From Raphanus sativus (Eukaryota > Streptophyta > Magnoliopsida > Brassicales > Brassicaceae): a stretch of DNA of 64,000 nucleotides. Positions 42,874 through 55,860 of this stretch are shown here, one piece after another. The translations under genes and the position numbers were made by a program. Position 1 is the first letter of the stretch. Each line of letters opens with the position of its first letter. The DNA lies in contig NC_079519.1 in assembly GCF_000801105.2 (NCBI RefSeq), forward strand, positions 5,206,668-5,270,667, written 5' to 3'. The notes beneath the pieces are model-generated. The model had not been told where the DNA came from and did not search any database. It saw only the letters and a list, made by a program, of their open reading frames with translations.

Positions 42874-45800
42874 ATGGCGCTCGAAATCGAAGCTCGAGAG
42901 TAAAAACTTTCCCCTTTCCCTTCTCATTACCATGGTTATCTTTTTAGTCGGAGTTGTTGTCATGGATGGTCTACGAATGCTCAGATAGATCTTTTAGGTT
43001 AAACGCTTGAATGTCCCCATAAGCTATTATCTTTGGACTCCTTCGTAGCAATTGTTCTTAAATCTCGGTTCGGATTCTTGTGAAAAAGTCCCTCTCTTTT
43101 CTAGTTAATGATATTGAATTATTACAATGACAATACTATTAGCTAGCTATATTCTGTGTGAAGAACATTGTGATTTGCGATATGGTAACGCTGGGCTCCC
43201 TAACATAGAGATCTGTTGTGTGTGTGTTTATATATCTCAGTGTAATAAAGATTGTGCTTCAGTTCTGCAAAGAGAACTCCTTGAGTCAGACGTTCCAGAC
43301 ACTACAGAGCGAGTGTCAGGTTTCTCTAAACACAGTAGACAGCGTCGAGACGTTTGTCTCTGATATCAATAGTGGGAGGTGGGACTCTGTACTTCCCCAA
43401 GTGTCTCAGCTTAAGCTTCCCAGGAATAAACTTGAAGACCTTTATGAACAGGTTTTTACCTTTTTTTTTCTTCTCTTTGGTGGAATTTGTAAATAATTTG
43501 TATAATACTGAATATTTATTTTCTTTTTGCAGATTGTATTGGAGATGATTGAACTTCGAGAGTTGGACACTGCCCGAGCTATTTTGAGGCAAACTCAGGT
43601 GATGGGTGTCATGAAACAGGAGGAACCTGAAAGATATTTGCGCATGGAGCATCTTCTTGTCAGAAGCTATTTTGATCCCCATGAGGTATGGGAGCTGTGT
43701 TATTGCGTTGACTATTCAGTTTCATGTCACATAAGCATGGTTGTCCTTTACTGTTCATAGGTTTAAGCATTGTTGGTATATCTACTTAGAAATTGTATAT
43801 CGCTTGCTTTTTCTATTCTAGTGTTTTGTTTCGTATATGCGATTGTGAGTATATATCCCTTTAAGTCATAAGTAGAATCTGTGAGGGTAACATCGATTAG
43901 ATATGAATTTGTTTCTAGTGATAAGGCTCTTAAACTGTAACACATGTTCCGTGTTTGTTAGTTACAGTAGTATCTTTCCATTTTAACTAACTCTTTACAT
44001 ATTGATGGATTTGACCTTTCACCAGATTTGTCATTTGAGGTGCATGGTCTCCTAGCCACTGTTCATGTTTTGTATAGAGAGCGGTTGCTTTCATGTAATC
44101 ATATCCCTGTGTATTCGGAAACCATATTTTGCCTGATATGAGAATTGTTTCTTAGGCTTATGGAGACTCAACCAAAGAAAGAAAACGTGCACAGATTGCT
44201 CAAGGTTGGCTATTTCTTCTTTCTTTTTTTGAGAGACAGTCTATTTGAATTATTTTATTTTATTAAGTTATTTTGGGATCAATCACCTGAAGGAACCAAG
44301 TGATGTTCCGGAATTTTCTCTCTAGGCAAGCTAAGAGTACTTTATGACATGAAAAATGTTTGTGACGAGAACTTATATCCTGTTTATAGTTTATGAAGTT
44401 TTGCTCTTCTATTGATTCAGTTACTCAAGGTTTACTAATTGTTTTTTTCTCTCTCTGTCAGCTGTGGCTGCCGAGGTTACTGTGGTACCTCCTTCACGGT
44501 TAATGGCTTTGATAGGCCAGGCTCTAAAGTGGCAACAACATCAAGGTGAGCATTTAGCAAACTGTGCATGCTACATCATCTCCTTTTCTTTTAATTATTT
44601 TTTTTTGTCAAGGTTATTGACGTATTAAATATACTTGTTCTGTGTCAGGCCTACTCCCACCGGGAACTCAGTTTGACCTCTTCCGTGGAACGGCAGCTAT
44701 GAAACAAGATGTGGAAGACACATATCCTACTACTCTTAATCATACAATAAAGGTTGATCACATCAACGTTATAGCTTGTTTAGCTCAATACCTTATTTCT
44801 CAGCAGTTACGTTCTTTTCTGATTTGCATATCTCGTTCCATGTGTTGTTGCAGTTTGGTACAAAGAGTCATGCCGAATGCGCTAGGTTCTCACCAGATGG
44901 ACAGTTTCTTGTATCATCTTCTGTTGATGGTTTTATCGAGGTGAGTTTGATGTGGAATCTGTTTGTATGATTTATATGTCTTAGAAGTCTTAAGACTCAG
45001 ACTTGGAAAAAAATTACAGGTATGGGATTACATTAGTGGGAAGCTGAAGAAAGACTTGCAATATCAAGCTGAAGTAAGCTCTCTTGACTACTTTTCACTT
45101 TTATTTAATGTAAAAAGTATTTGCCCATGAAAACTCCTAAAGCACTATGTATCTCGTCTGTGACATCCTTGTACACAACGTACTGGTCCTCGTTGCTGAC
45201 AATGATTAAATTGTGACAGGAAACATTCATGATGCATGACGAGGCTGTCCTTTGTATAGACTTTAGCAAAGATTCAGAGATGCTTGCATCTGGCTCACAA
45301 GATGGAAAGATTAAGGTAAATTCCAGCTGTATATGTTTTCTCTCTGGAGATAGACTGTTGCAACCGTGTGGTTGACAATCTTCTTCCACTTATAGCCCGA
45401 TATGAATTCTCATTGTATACAACAAGAAGAAGCTAGACTTAGATGCATCTCACTTTTACAGGTCTGGCGTATAAGGACTGGTCTATGCTTCCGTCGTCTT
45501 GAGCGTGCACATTCCGAAGGAGTTACAAGTCTAACCTTCTCTCGGGATGGAACTCAATTACTAAGTACCTCCTTTGACCACACTGCAAGGTCTTACTTAT
45601 ATCCCTTCTCTTTTTTTTTCATGCGACATAAAATTTCGTCCGAGCAAAAGCTTGAGTCTCTTTACATACATCTGGTTGGTAGAGCGTCTGATTGAGTATA
45701 ATATTAAATTCATACTTTGTATTTTTATGCAGAATCCATGGTTTGAAATCTGGGAAATTGTTGAAAGAGTTCCGCGGTCATACATCTTATGTAAACAATG

Positions 45801-46831
45801 CCATCTTTACAAGTGATGGTACCCGTGTAATCACTGCCTCTAGTGACTGCACAGTGAAGGTACATTGTATATATATATATATATTAGTATATTGTGTTTT
45901 TTTTGCCTGCCTACTATCAGTGTTTCCCATATGGACTCTGGCTTCTCCTGTGTAATAGCTGGTTTGTTTCCTTGCACAGGTCTGGGATTCAAAGACGACA
46001 GATTGTCTACAAACATTCAAGCCACCACCTTCACTAAGAGTAAGTGTTGTCTTACAGATTCATGTACATCTTGTTATATACTACTATTTTTGATCTCATG
46101 TGGCTACTAAGTCGGCTCTTTCGTTTCCAAATCTGTATTTTCTTGAAATTTAGGGAAGTGAAGCTTCAGTTAATTCTGTTCATCTGTTCCCTAAAAACAC
46201 AGAACACATTGTTGTGTGCAACAAGACATCATCTATATGCATCATGACACTCCAAGGACAGGTGAGTTTCGAGAAATTGTCTCCTGCGAATCTGTCATGG
46301 CAAAGATTAGACAATTCACATGTTCCTTACTTTAAATCTTTTTTACAGGTTGTGAAGAGTTTCTCATCCGGTAAGAGGGAAGGAGGAGATTTTGTAGCAG
46401 CATGTGTATCTACAAAAGGAGATTGGATATACTGCCTTGGCGAAGACAAGTATTACTACTACTCTGCCCTCTAATCAACTTTCGTAGGTCTAAAATTTGA
46501 AAGGATATCTAACTTTGGTCTGCACTAACTTGCAGGAAACTGTACTGCTTCAGCTATCAAACCGGTGGTCTTGAGCATTTTATGATGGTAAGTTTATAAG
46601 TTAGCATTTCACAAAGACTTATAACATTATTAAATTACTAGGGGATGAAGACCCTTGTGTTTATGCAGGTTTTAGTATCTATTCTGCAGTCTTATTAGAC
46701 TTGAGTGTCTGAAAAGTTTATGTTAATGGCAGGTGCATGAGAAAGATGTGATAGGCTTATCACACCACCCACATAGAAACCTCATCGCTACCTATAGTGC
46801 AGATTGCACCATGAAGTTGTGGAAACCCTGA
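42874..46831 (+). CDS. SMU1: WD40 splicing factor, SMU1 ortholog
   Basis: Sixteen exons (42874-42899, 43241-43451, 43533-43685, 44156-44204, 44462-44545, 44649-44752, 44854-44940, 45020-45073, 45220-45315, 45462-45589, 45733-45859, 45980-46039, 46154-46261, 46349-46449, 46536-46587, 46733-46831) join in frame to 512 residues, one more than I recall for the Arabidopsis protein. The N-terminus [19 protein letters not shown] is a LisH motif followed by a CTLH region; the C-terminal half has WD40 repeats ([54 protein letters not shown]). SMU1 works with RED/SMU2 in spliceosome activation and affects alternative splicing. The first exon is only 26 nt. Gene and reading frame look intact. Confidence 0.95.
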
Positions 46832-47519
46832 GCTGCTTCATCATCAAACCTTTACAAGACTCATTTAAAAGGATCTCTCGTTGACTATGGATTTCAAATT
46901 GAGTGTATTAAGTCCAATGGGATGTGTGTTAAACTAAAGTGAGTCTCGGAAGAGGATTACTTTGTTATCCTTATAACCAGGAGAATAGGAGTTGTCGTAC
47001 TCGTTTAGGTACACTGTTACTTTATATTTCCCCCAAAATGGTTAACATTCTCTTACTTTGCATGACTGATTATTGATGATTGAGAATCTTTAAATAGACC
47101 AAGTGATGGACGAGTCTCTATATGTCATGATTCTGATCTTTTCTATTACAAAAAGTTGCAATTGAACAAGCATAGATACTTATACTCTTAACTTGATGAA
47201 TTACTCACAGTGTTAGTTTACAAAAGATACACTAGCTGCTTTCCCTGGAGAACATTACAACAGGAAAAGCAGTGTCTGGCAAATTATTCAAAAGGAAAAT
47301 AATTGTTTCTCGTAACAAATCTAAGAAGGAAGCCAATAATATAAGATCAGCAAGAGAGAGAATGATAACTGTACTAGCCAGACTATTTCCACGTTCCTTT
47401 GAACCTGCAACAAGACAATACATACACTGTTATAAGCTAATACAACAATATATAAGATGGTAGGGTGTGTAACAAACTGTCACTTACCATGTAACCTCCC
47501 AACAAAAAATGTTAAGAAA
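46832..47519. other. Convergent 3' regions of SMU1 and EIL3
   Basis: No coding exon. On the minus strand GGTAAGTGA near 47,488 and a GCAG near 47,409 could be the ends of an intron in the EIL3 3' untranslated region. Confidence 0.4.
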
Positions 47520-49620
47520 CTAAGCTCCAAACCATGAGAAGTCGTCATCAAATGCACCATATGAATCAAACCCAGAGTAAAAGGTGCTACTATCAAACGC
47601 CAAGTCATTGAATGGAGATAGAATGTTAGTGTCCAAGAGTTTATCTTGGTCACTCTGGAACTGAGGAGGCATAACTCCCTCTTCATTTCCATGGGGTTGA
47701 TGTACTCCTCCTGAGGCATCGAACCCGTTGTTGTGAGGCGGTGCTTGTGTGTTCATTTCTATCTGTGTATGTATAAGGTCTTCTTCCTGATTATGCACAA
47801 ACACTGCAGAGGGATTATAGTAGTTATAACCTGACCCAAATTGCAACTCCTGGTTAGGGTTTGGTCCGTAAAGCATTGGCCTTTCGTCTACAGGCATCAT
47901 AGCTGCTTGTCCATTAACAGGTGGAAGATAAGTATAGTTGTTATCAAACTCAGGAACCACCACCAGTTCAAGACCGTTCTCCTCCGGTCCTAAGGAGATG
48001 TTTGGTTCCAAAACACCTTCCTCATGGTGATGAGCACCGTTAATGTTATAATCTAGCAGAGGTGCATCAACATCATTCATATCAGGTATAACATTTCTCT
48101 GTTCAGCTTCTGGCTGTTCTTCATCTTGTACATTAACAGTTCCTGATCTTATTCTAGGTCTTTTCCTTCTCCGTTGTTTCTCTGCTTTATCTTGAACTCT
48201 TACTGCTTGCGAAGTAGCTGCTGGTTGTTCTCTCTGAACTTGATTTCTTCTACTGTCTTTAGACGAAACCGAACCCGAAGCCTCCTCAGTCCCATCAACA
48301 TCATAGTCACTATCACTGTTGATCACAGTCTTTCTCCTGTCGGCGTTATTACCCCTCCTATGCGTCTCAGTCACATTAGATGTTCCATTGTCACTGCTAG
48401 GCTGCTGAATAAGCGACTCCTCTTGGTTCAAAACCGCCAACCAAATCGCGCTCTCTTTAGCCGTCATCTTGTCCTGCAAACACTTAGACTGGCGAACATG
48501 CCTCTTGATCTTAGCGATATCAGGCGACATATGGTTGATCACAGCAGTCAACACCCCAACTTTCCACATCTTCTTGAGATCATGAGGCTTCCTGTAAGGA
48601 GGACTCTGGTTCAGCGGCAAACCGAGCTTCACCCACCACTCTTCCTTCCCCGTTGGCCACCAAGGAGGAGGAGTCCCTTTCTCCAACGGATACTTCCTCT
48701 GCGGAGGATCACAATGCTGCATCAAAGAAGACAACAAAGACCCTAAAGTAGCATCTTGCAAATCCTGAAGAACAAACTGAGAGTTCCTATTCCCATCTGA
48801 CTTCCCAAACGCTAAACACTCCTCTTCGTATTTAGCAATCGCAGCTGGACCGTTCTTGTCAAACTTCACCTTCTCTTTCCACCAAGCTCTTATATTATCA
48901 GAGGACCCGCTCACAGGCTTACCCTTCTCAGGTATGATACCGTACACAAACCCACGGACTTTGCAGACTTCCATCAGCTTCAACATGTACTTGAGTATAC
49001 CGTCTTGCGCTCTAGACATCTTCTTCCTCTGCGCTTGGTCAGAGATCTTCTTAGGAGCAGCCTCCTTCGCCTGAGCTCCCTGAGAATCTCCCTTTTGACG
49101 CTCTTTGATTCTTTTGAGCCTCACACGGTCTTTCCACATACGTCTCTCCAAGTCTTCAGCATCAATCTCTTCATCACTCACATCAATCTCAGCGACGGCC
49201 AAGTCATCAGGCTGCTCATTCTCCATCCTATATATCAAAGTCCAATTTACCTTTGGTTTAAAGCAACATAGACAAAACATATCAAAGGCTCCCACTAAAA
49301 GTAACTCTATTTAGAGGAAAAATTCGATATGGACAAACATTGATCCATCAATTTTGATTGAGATTAAACCTAAAGTCTTAAACCTTTTTTTTCTTTTAAT
49401 CTTAACACCTCTTAAAAATCATCTCTTGGTATTGAAAGTTCAAAACTTTTTGGGGAATCATGTCACCTCAAATATGAGGAAGGAGCATAATTTAAACCAT
49501 TAAAACCCTAAATTCAGAGAATGAAAAGGCGAAAATAGAAAAGCAGATCAATGAAACTGAATCAAATGTTTCCTCTCACCTGATGTCAGCTACGGACAGA
49601 GCTAGATCGTCCCTGCCCAT
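47520..49620 (-). CDS. EIL3: EIN3-like transcription factor, EIL3 / SLIM1 ortholog
   Basis: Two exons (49620-49580 and 49227-47520) encode 582 residues, starting [19 protein letters not shown]. The EIN3 DNA-binding region is intact: acidic [19 protein letters not shown], basic [47 protein letters not shown], and the tryptophan-rich [20 protein letters not shown]. The basic [34 protein letters not shown] and terminal DDFSWFGA fit EIL3 rather than EIN3 or EIL1. SLIM1 is the master regulator of the sulfur-limitation response, controlling sulfate uptake and glucosinolate breakdown. A start inside intron 1 (49295) would give an unrelated N-terminus and was rejected. The C-terminal region is slightly longer than I recall from Arabidopsis. 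Confidence 0.94.
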
Positions 49621-50043
49621 GTTAGAATCTCTGATCGAACTTTTCAGAATCTAAACCGACGAAATCGCAGGTCTTTTGAAGAAATTTAGGGTTTTTTTTT
49701 GGTTCTTTTTTCTCTTTGTCGTTCAAAACTGGCTGCAAATTGGGAAGAGGCAATTAGACGGCGGAGGACCAGACACCCATAGACAACATTTGTTTTTTTT
49801 TAGTTAATTTTTGTTTTACTTTTTACCTTTTTTTTTTGCTGCAAAAGCCAACTTGTTTTCTCTTCTCTCATGTTCTTTTTTTTTTTAATTATCTTTTAAT
49901 ATAGAAAAATTGCTTTTCTGTACTGTATCTGGCGCTTTTTTTTAACTTTCATGATAACATTTTTATTTCCGTTTCTATTGCTAATGAATATTCTTTTTTT
50001 TTAAAAATTTTTTTACGGGAAAATATTTGGTGGTCTTGGCACC
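49621..50043. other. EIL3 upstream region
   Basis: T-rich sequence with several T runs; the first 100 bp are the EIL3 leader. No coding exon. Confidence 0.4.
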
Positions 50044-51826
50044 AATCACTACAAAAAAAATTAGTTAACATCATTTATTTTATATATTTGCATTAGTTAT
50101 AAATGATGTAAAAAACTTTTACATCATTTAAATAAATGAGTGGCGATGCAAATAATTTACATCATTTTATTAATAACTGATATAAAAATATTTAATATTT
50201 TTATCAATTACTTTAAATGATGTCAACATATATCAGTTATAAAGAACGATGCTAACATTTACGTCAGCTGTTCAAAATGATGTTAATCTTAGCATCAATT
50301 ATAAGAAATGATTTTAATTATTTAGATCATTATTAATAATTTAAATAAAATAAAATAATATTAATAGATGATAAAAACTAATATTAATTACTTAAAAGTG
50401 CTTTTAATAATAATATCATTTACCACTATCAGTTTAAAATATTAATATTATTTGTGCATAATTGATTAAATAAATATCGATCGATAATTATGTCAATAAA
50501 TAAATTAAAAGATTTTTTATTTATTAATTATTATTCATTCCGTTGAAGATACAACAAGCAGGAAGAACAATTAAAAAAGTACAAATAAAGCCTACAAAAC
50601 ATGAAAAATATTGCAAAATAGTTAAACAGAACTAGCCATAAGAAACTTTTTTTGCAACTTTCTTTCAACTAGCCATAAGAATTCTTCAAGATTTTCTTCT
50701 CCTTCACTGTATGATCTCTTGTTGATTGTCTTTATAAACTGATAATTGCTCCAAAAAAATTAAAAAATATCAGAAATTTAGTTAGAATCATGAGTAAAGC
50801 AAAAAAGAAAACAGTTAATGATTTGAAATCATAGATTGAGAAAGATGTTGAATACAAAAAGAGATTTGTACATGAGTAGTAGACTAAGTGGGTGCGAATG
50901 CGAAACGAAGAGGAAAACGTGCGACTATTTCTGGGTCATTTAATATTGACCCAAAAACTCTCATCATCATTCAATATTTCTATAGAAGATTTTGACATAT
51001 AAGAAATAGAGGGAGATGAAATGAGATTGATTTGTTAGAGAGGGAGATGAACTGAGAAAAAAAATCATAAGGATGAACGAGGATACTTTGTGAGATGAAA
51101 AAAAAAACTTTTTATAAGCAAAACAGTTAGCAAGAAAAACGTAAAGCAAAAAAATCGTAACCACTTCGCATACTTTTGGTTTATTTGAAATTTAAACTAT
51201 TTTTAATGATGTGGAGAAAATAAATATTAGATAACTGTTTTAACTGATGTAAATCGAAAATATGTTTATATAATTTTTATTAGCATCAATTTTTTATTGA
51301 TGTAATATTTGTATCATTTTAATAAATGATACTAACTAAAAATATAAATGTATCAGTTATATAATTGATATAAGTTTATAAAATAATATCAGTTGTGACT
51401 AAACGATACAAATTAATACAAATAACATCATTTTATTGAATTGATGTCAAATCAATTAATATTGACATCAATTACTATAATTGATTTTAAATTAGATATA
51501 TTTGTTTCACTTACAAATAAGTAATGTAAAATAATACTCCCTCCGTTTCATATTAAGTATCGTTGTAGAGATTTTTTTTCGTTGCAAAATAAGTGTCGTT
51601 TTAGCATTTCAATGCAAAATTTATTAATTTTATTCTGTATTTTATTTTTCTATTGGTTGAAATGTATGGGTAATGATGTTTTTGTATGGAAAATATGCAA
51701 AATTTAATGATTTCTTAATCCGTGTGCACAACTCTAAAACGACACTTATTAAGAAAGAGAGAGAGTATCACTTATTTTTGTGATACAATTTAAGTGATGT
51801 AATTCACTTCTTTTTTTGTAGTGAAT
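50044..51826. mobile_element. Non-autonomous CACTA element
   Basis: The element (50047-51823, 1777 bp) starts CACTACAAAAAAAATTAG and ends in the inverted CTTTTTTTGTAGTG, sharing at least 13 terminal bases. AAT on both sides (50044-50046, 51824-51826) is the 3-bp duplication typical of CACTA. Both subterminal zones are packed with short repeats of the type ATGATGTAAA, ACATCATTTA and ATCAATTAT in both orientations, expected transposase-binding sites. No transposase gene remains. A separate Stowaway element is inserted near its right end. Confidence 0.88.
51535..51767. mobile_element. Stowaway MITE nested in the CACTA element
   Basis: TA plus CTCCCTCCGTTTCATATTAA on the left and AAGAAAGAGAGAGAG plus TA on the right (element 51537-51765, 229 bp) are the degenerate inverted ends of a Stowaway (Tc1/mariner-type) MITE with its TA target duplication. 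Interior blocks AAGTGTCGTT and ACGACACTT pair near the ends. Its place inside the CACTA element shows it inserted later. Confidence 0.82.
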
Positions 51827-53243
51827 GAAGAGTAATGATTTTGACTGACAAACATGCGCCTGATAAAAAATCTAATGTAGTATCTAGGTATTTGCTTTAC
51901 TTTTATTTCACAAACGAAATAGAAAAGTTATACAGTATAAGTGGTGGAAGTGAGACTGATGACACCCATCAATCTTTTAGTTTTTGTAAATGCATTTACG
52001 GAATTGGTGCATTTTTTTCTGAACTACGATTGATTTGTATAAAGCAAAAAAGCTTAGTGGGAAGTTGCAGCATCCTTGGGACCAGTTTTGCATTAATACC
52101 ACAATAACCTACCCACAGACTCTGATTTTTTCTGTGCGGCGATTTATTATTATTTAAATATTTTTTGGTTTATAAATGGCTTAATACAGCTAATCTGATC
52201 ATCTATAATAAAAAGAGTATTTATCTTATCAAGTACTATTAACATGGAGAAGCCTGGAGCGTCCCATAAATAAAATGGACCCAAAGGGTATTATTAGTAG
52301 CAGAACCTGAGTTTTGGTCGGATTAGCATCGGCAAAATGGAGTTGAAGCACTTTTTACAAAATTTTGAAGGCTATATGATAATATTTTGAAGGCTAAGCT
52401 CATGATTTTGAAACCTCTAAATTGTAAAACTACCTAGCCAGGAACAATGGGCTCCTTCAAAGAAAAAAAAGAAACAAAAAGAACCATAGCTCTGTTCTTT
52501 TAGTAGATGCAACATCAGCAGTGAACTATCAAATTTAACAAACAAACCAGTGCAGTATCGTTAAACAGTTCTTGTTGGCGGCCGATGCTATCCATCTTTT
52601 CTCCTTAATTTTTGTTTTTTCTTTGCCGCTGTAAAAAATAACGTCTTCCATACATATCGTGATTTATGGCTTGCATCAATTGTCGTTATCTTATTGGTTG
52701 AAATGTAATTAGGTGTATAAGTGATGATATTTTTATTTAATATAAAATAAAATATTTTAAATATGTGTGCCAGTCCTTTTATTTTGGACAACATATGTGT
52801 GCCAGTATAAAACATTTGATATTGATTTATACTTTTCTAATATTAATCGTAGTATTAATCACTCTCCATCCCTCGTTTGTTCTAATATTTTTTCAGATGA
52901 TAATACTACGTGGCTTAGAGTAACCAACAAACATAATTAAATTAATACCAATATGTCACTCGTGGCTTAATAAAAACAGAAGAAAGAAAGTACAAAGAAG
53001 TTGACCTTTCTTACGACAGACTTCGACTATTACCGACACAATAAGAGATGATCAAGGATCTCATCGCTTCTTCATTATTGTTCTTCTTTTGATCCGTAAG
53101 ATCGCGTCCTCCGATCATCTTCTCCCACATTGCATCGCTCTCACCTTATTCATCAAAAAAAAAAGAAATATAAATTCATATGGTTTACAGTTCCAAGCTT
53201 CGTCTCCGTCTTCTAACTCCAGAGCAGCTTTTCTTGATCCACT
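51827..53243. other. Intergenic before the MurG-like gene
   Basis: No gene seen. A stretch near 52,670-52,770 (CTTATTGGTTGAAATGT and following) resembles the interior of the Stowaway at 51537-51765 and may be an old relative without termini. The last 150 bp are the leader of the next gene. Confidence 0.4.
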
Positions 53244-54863
53244 ATGGCGATCCCTTCCTTCCTCTCTCCATCTTTACCTTTTTACCCTCCGAGTAGACTC
53301 GTTCCTACTCGACTCGCTATCTCCTCCTCCTCCTCCACCGTCTGCTGTCTCTCAGTAGACCGCCGTATCAACCACGCTTCCTCCTCAAAGAACGAGGAAC
53401 CCTCCGCCTTACGAGTCGTGATAACCGCCGGAGGCACCGCCGGGCACATCTCCTCGGCCTTAGCCATCGGCGACGAGCTCAAATCCGCCGACCCTCTAGC
53501 TCAGATCCTCTTCATCGGCTTCCCGAACAGCATGGAGAGCACGACGGTCCCCTCCGCCGGCTTCGACTTCTCTGCGATCTCCACCGTCGGATACTCCTCC
53601 TCCCGTCCCTTCCTCTGCTTCGCCTCCTTCCTCCGCTTCCCTCTCCTCCTCATCAAATCCACCTTCGAGTCCTACAAGCTCCTCCGCGAGTTCAACCCTC
53701 AGATCGTCGTCGGCACCGGAGGACACGCCTCCTTCCCCGTCTGCTTCGCCGCCGCGCTCATGCGTCTCAAGCTCGTGATCCAGGAGCAAGACTCCATCCC
53801 CGGAACCACCAACTGGATCCTCTCCCTGTTCGCCGACACGGTCTTCGCTCCTTTCAACTGCACCGTCACACACCTCCCCAGACGCGCCGCCGCCAAGTGC
53901 GTCGTGTACGGGAACCCGATCAGGCAGGCGCTGAGACGGTACGTGTCGAAAGGAGCGGCGCGTGTGAGCTTCTTCGGACAGTGGGCGGGAGCCGTGTCGG
54001 ACGCGAAAGTGGTGCTTGTGCTTAGCGGGTCTTTAGGAGCGAACGCTATCAACATAGCTCTGCTTAACTGTTACTTACAGTTGTTGTCTGAACATGAGAA
54101 CTGGTTCTTTGTCTGGCAGACTGGTGTTGAGGCTTTTGATGAGATGGATAGTCTCGTTAGAAGCCACCCTCGTCTCTTTCTATCTCCGTGAGTTACAAAC
54201 ATTGTACATAGATCGCATAATCTTCAAATTATAGTATTAAAATTAACCTTATAGTCTCCTAAATACTATTATATCTGGTCCTAAGTAACTTAGAACTCAA
54301 GAATGTGGTTTCTTTGGTGTGTTAGGTTCTTGAGAAATATAAGTGTAGCTTATGCGGCAGCAGATTTGGTTATCTCGAGAGCTGGTGCTATGACTTGCTC
54401 AGAGATCATGGCGTTAGGGAAGCCTTCTATTCTGGTATGTTAATTTTTTTGTAAACTAGTGCTGCACTGAGAGATTGGCTATGTGTGAATTCTCTTTCTT
54501 TTTTTTTTTTGCTGGTGTTAGATACCGTCACCACATACTGATGAAGGGGATCAAGAAAGGAGTGCTTCTTTGATGGCCGACATTGTTGGCTCAAAGGTAA
54601 TAACAGAGGAAGAGCTAGATACGATCACACTTCGAGCTGCAATAGAAGAGATTCTAGGTAACTAGGAACAATCTCTATTTTATTTTATTTTTTCTTCTTC
54701 CTCCTTATCATTGTCTCATTGAGTTGGTTCCAAATGAGTAGGGGATGAGGATCTGGTGAGAGAGATGAGCGAGCGGGCGTTAAGAGCTGGGAAACCTGAA
54801 GCTGCATCAGATGTTGCTAAGCACATTATTTCTATTGTCAAACCTGAAGATTTAAGTAAGTAG
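53244..54863 (+). CDS. MurG-like UDP-GlcNAc glycosyltransferase (GT28), putatively plastid
   Basis: Four exons (53244-54187, 54326-54434, 54522-54657, 54742-54863) encode 436 residues. After a Ser-rich, acid-poor N-terminus of about 50 residues, consistent with a chloroplast transit peptide, the bacterial MurG fold is clear: glycine loop GGTAGHI (63-69), [27 protein letters not shown], and the C-terminal [26 protein letters not shown]. In bacteria MurG adds N-acetylglucosamine to lipid I to make the peptidoglycan precursor lipid II. Many plants retain it; in mosses the pathway is needed for plastid division, whereas in Arabidopsis its role is unclear. Exon 1 is very GC-rich. It corresponds to At1g73740 as I recall. 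An earlier ATG at 53089 is in another frame. Confidence 0.9.
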
Positions 54864-55860
54864 TAGATTCGTTTATATGAATAAACATTTGTGTGTGTAG
54901 ACCAGACCACTTGGTCTTGGACTTGGGGGCATGAGTGATTTATCTGTTGTGGACTTGCAAAACATTGTTTATTAAGGAGTTTTGCTCACTTCCGAGATTG
55001 ATCTACCGGTCCTCAATGTAGTAAGTAAAAATAGACATTTATTTATTCACGTGTAAGAGTTTTGATTCAGTTTCCCGCAGCTCAAAAAACTCTGGTCCAT
55101 CTTTTCGAGTTAGCTTAAAATGTGTTGTGAAACAAAAATACAAGTGTATGATTAGTGATGAGCATTTGAAGATTTTGAAGAAGTATTGTTGATTTCTGTT
55201 GGACCAACTTGGACTTGTGAACCTTGCAAATGAGAGTGTGAGTCAGATGTCCAACTCTTTGATTAGTATATGATATTTATATCCGTTTGGTCAAAACTTT
55301 CACAAATTTGTTATGTTTCTATCCATAAAACCACTGGACCACACTTATACTGAGATTTTCTTGGTCCTTTTTGCTAATCTACATTTTGTGTATACATGTT
55401 TGAGACAATCTCTTGCTGTATTGTTAGATTCATAAAAGATACCTTTACTCAAAATAGAAGAAGAATGCATACGACTCCGACTACTAGGTCGTTCCTCTAT
55501 TTATGAGTAATCCTGAACACAACCACACAACCATTCGCTCTTTTTTTCTACAGACAAAAACTAATTGATTCAGAAAACACCATGTTTGGTTACTTGAAGC
55601 TCAACCACCAAACCAAGAAATTGCTTATATCTTTATTATACGCAACTGTTTCCGTGTACAAATAAAACACTAGTTTTGGTCCTTTTTTTTCTATATTTGT
55701 GGCAGGCAAATGATTTAAATTAAAAATCCTAACCACAAAAAAAAAAAAATTCAAGAACAAGAAAGCTACTGAGTGTGAGATCTTTCACCGCCTATATAAA
55801 CATCAAACAGCCGTTGCTCTGCTCCGGCGACATTGCCGGGCTCTCTCTGTTTGCTGGTCA
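54864..55860. other. Intergenic between the MurG-like and hydrolase genes
   Basis: AT-rich spacer of 1 kb. No coding exon or mobile element termini recognised. Confidence 0.4.

Noticed and set aside
48174..48746. 190-codon plus-strand open frame
   Set aside because: It is the exact antisense of the conserved EIN3-domain region of EIL3 and has no domain of its own.
49228..49295. EIL3 start within intron 1 ([11 protein letters not shown]...)
   Set aside because: This segment lies in the intron. The exon at 49580-49620 restores the family-type N-terminus and keeps frame.
53496..54055. Minus-strand open frames of 118-125 codons
   Set aside because: Both are antisense to the GC-rich first exon of the MurG-like gene, where stop codons are rare by composition.
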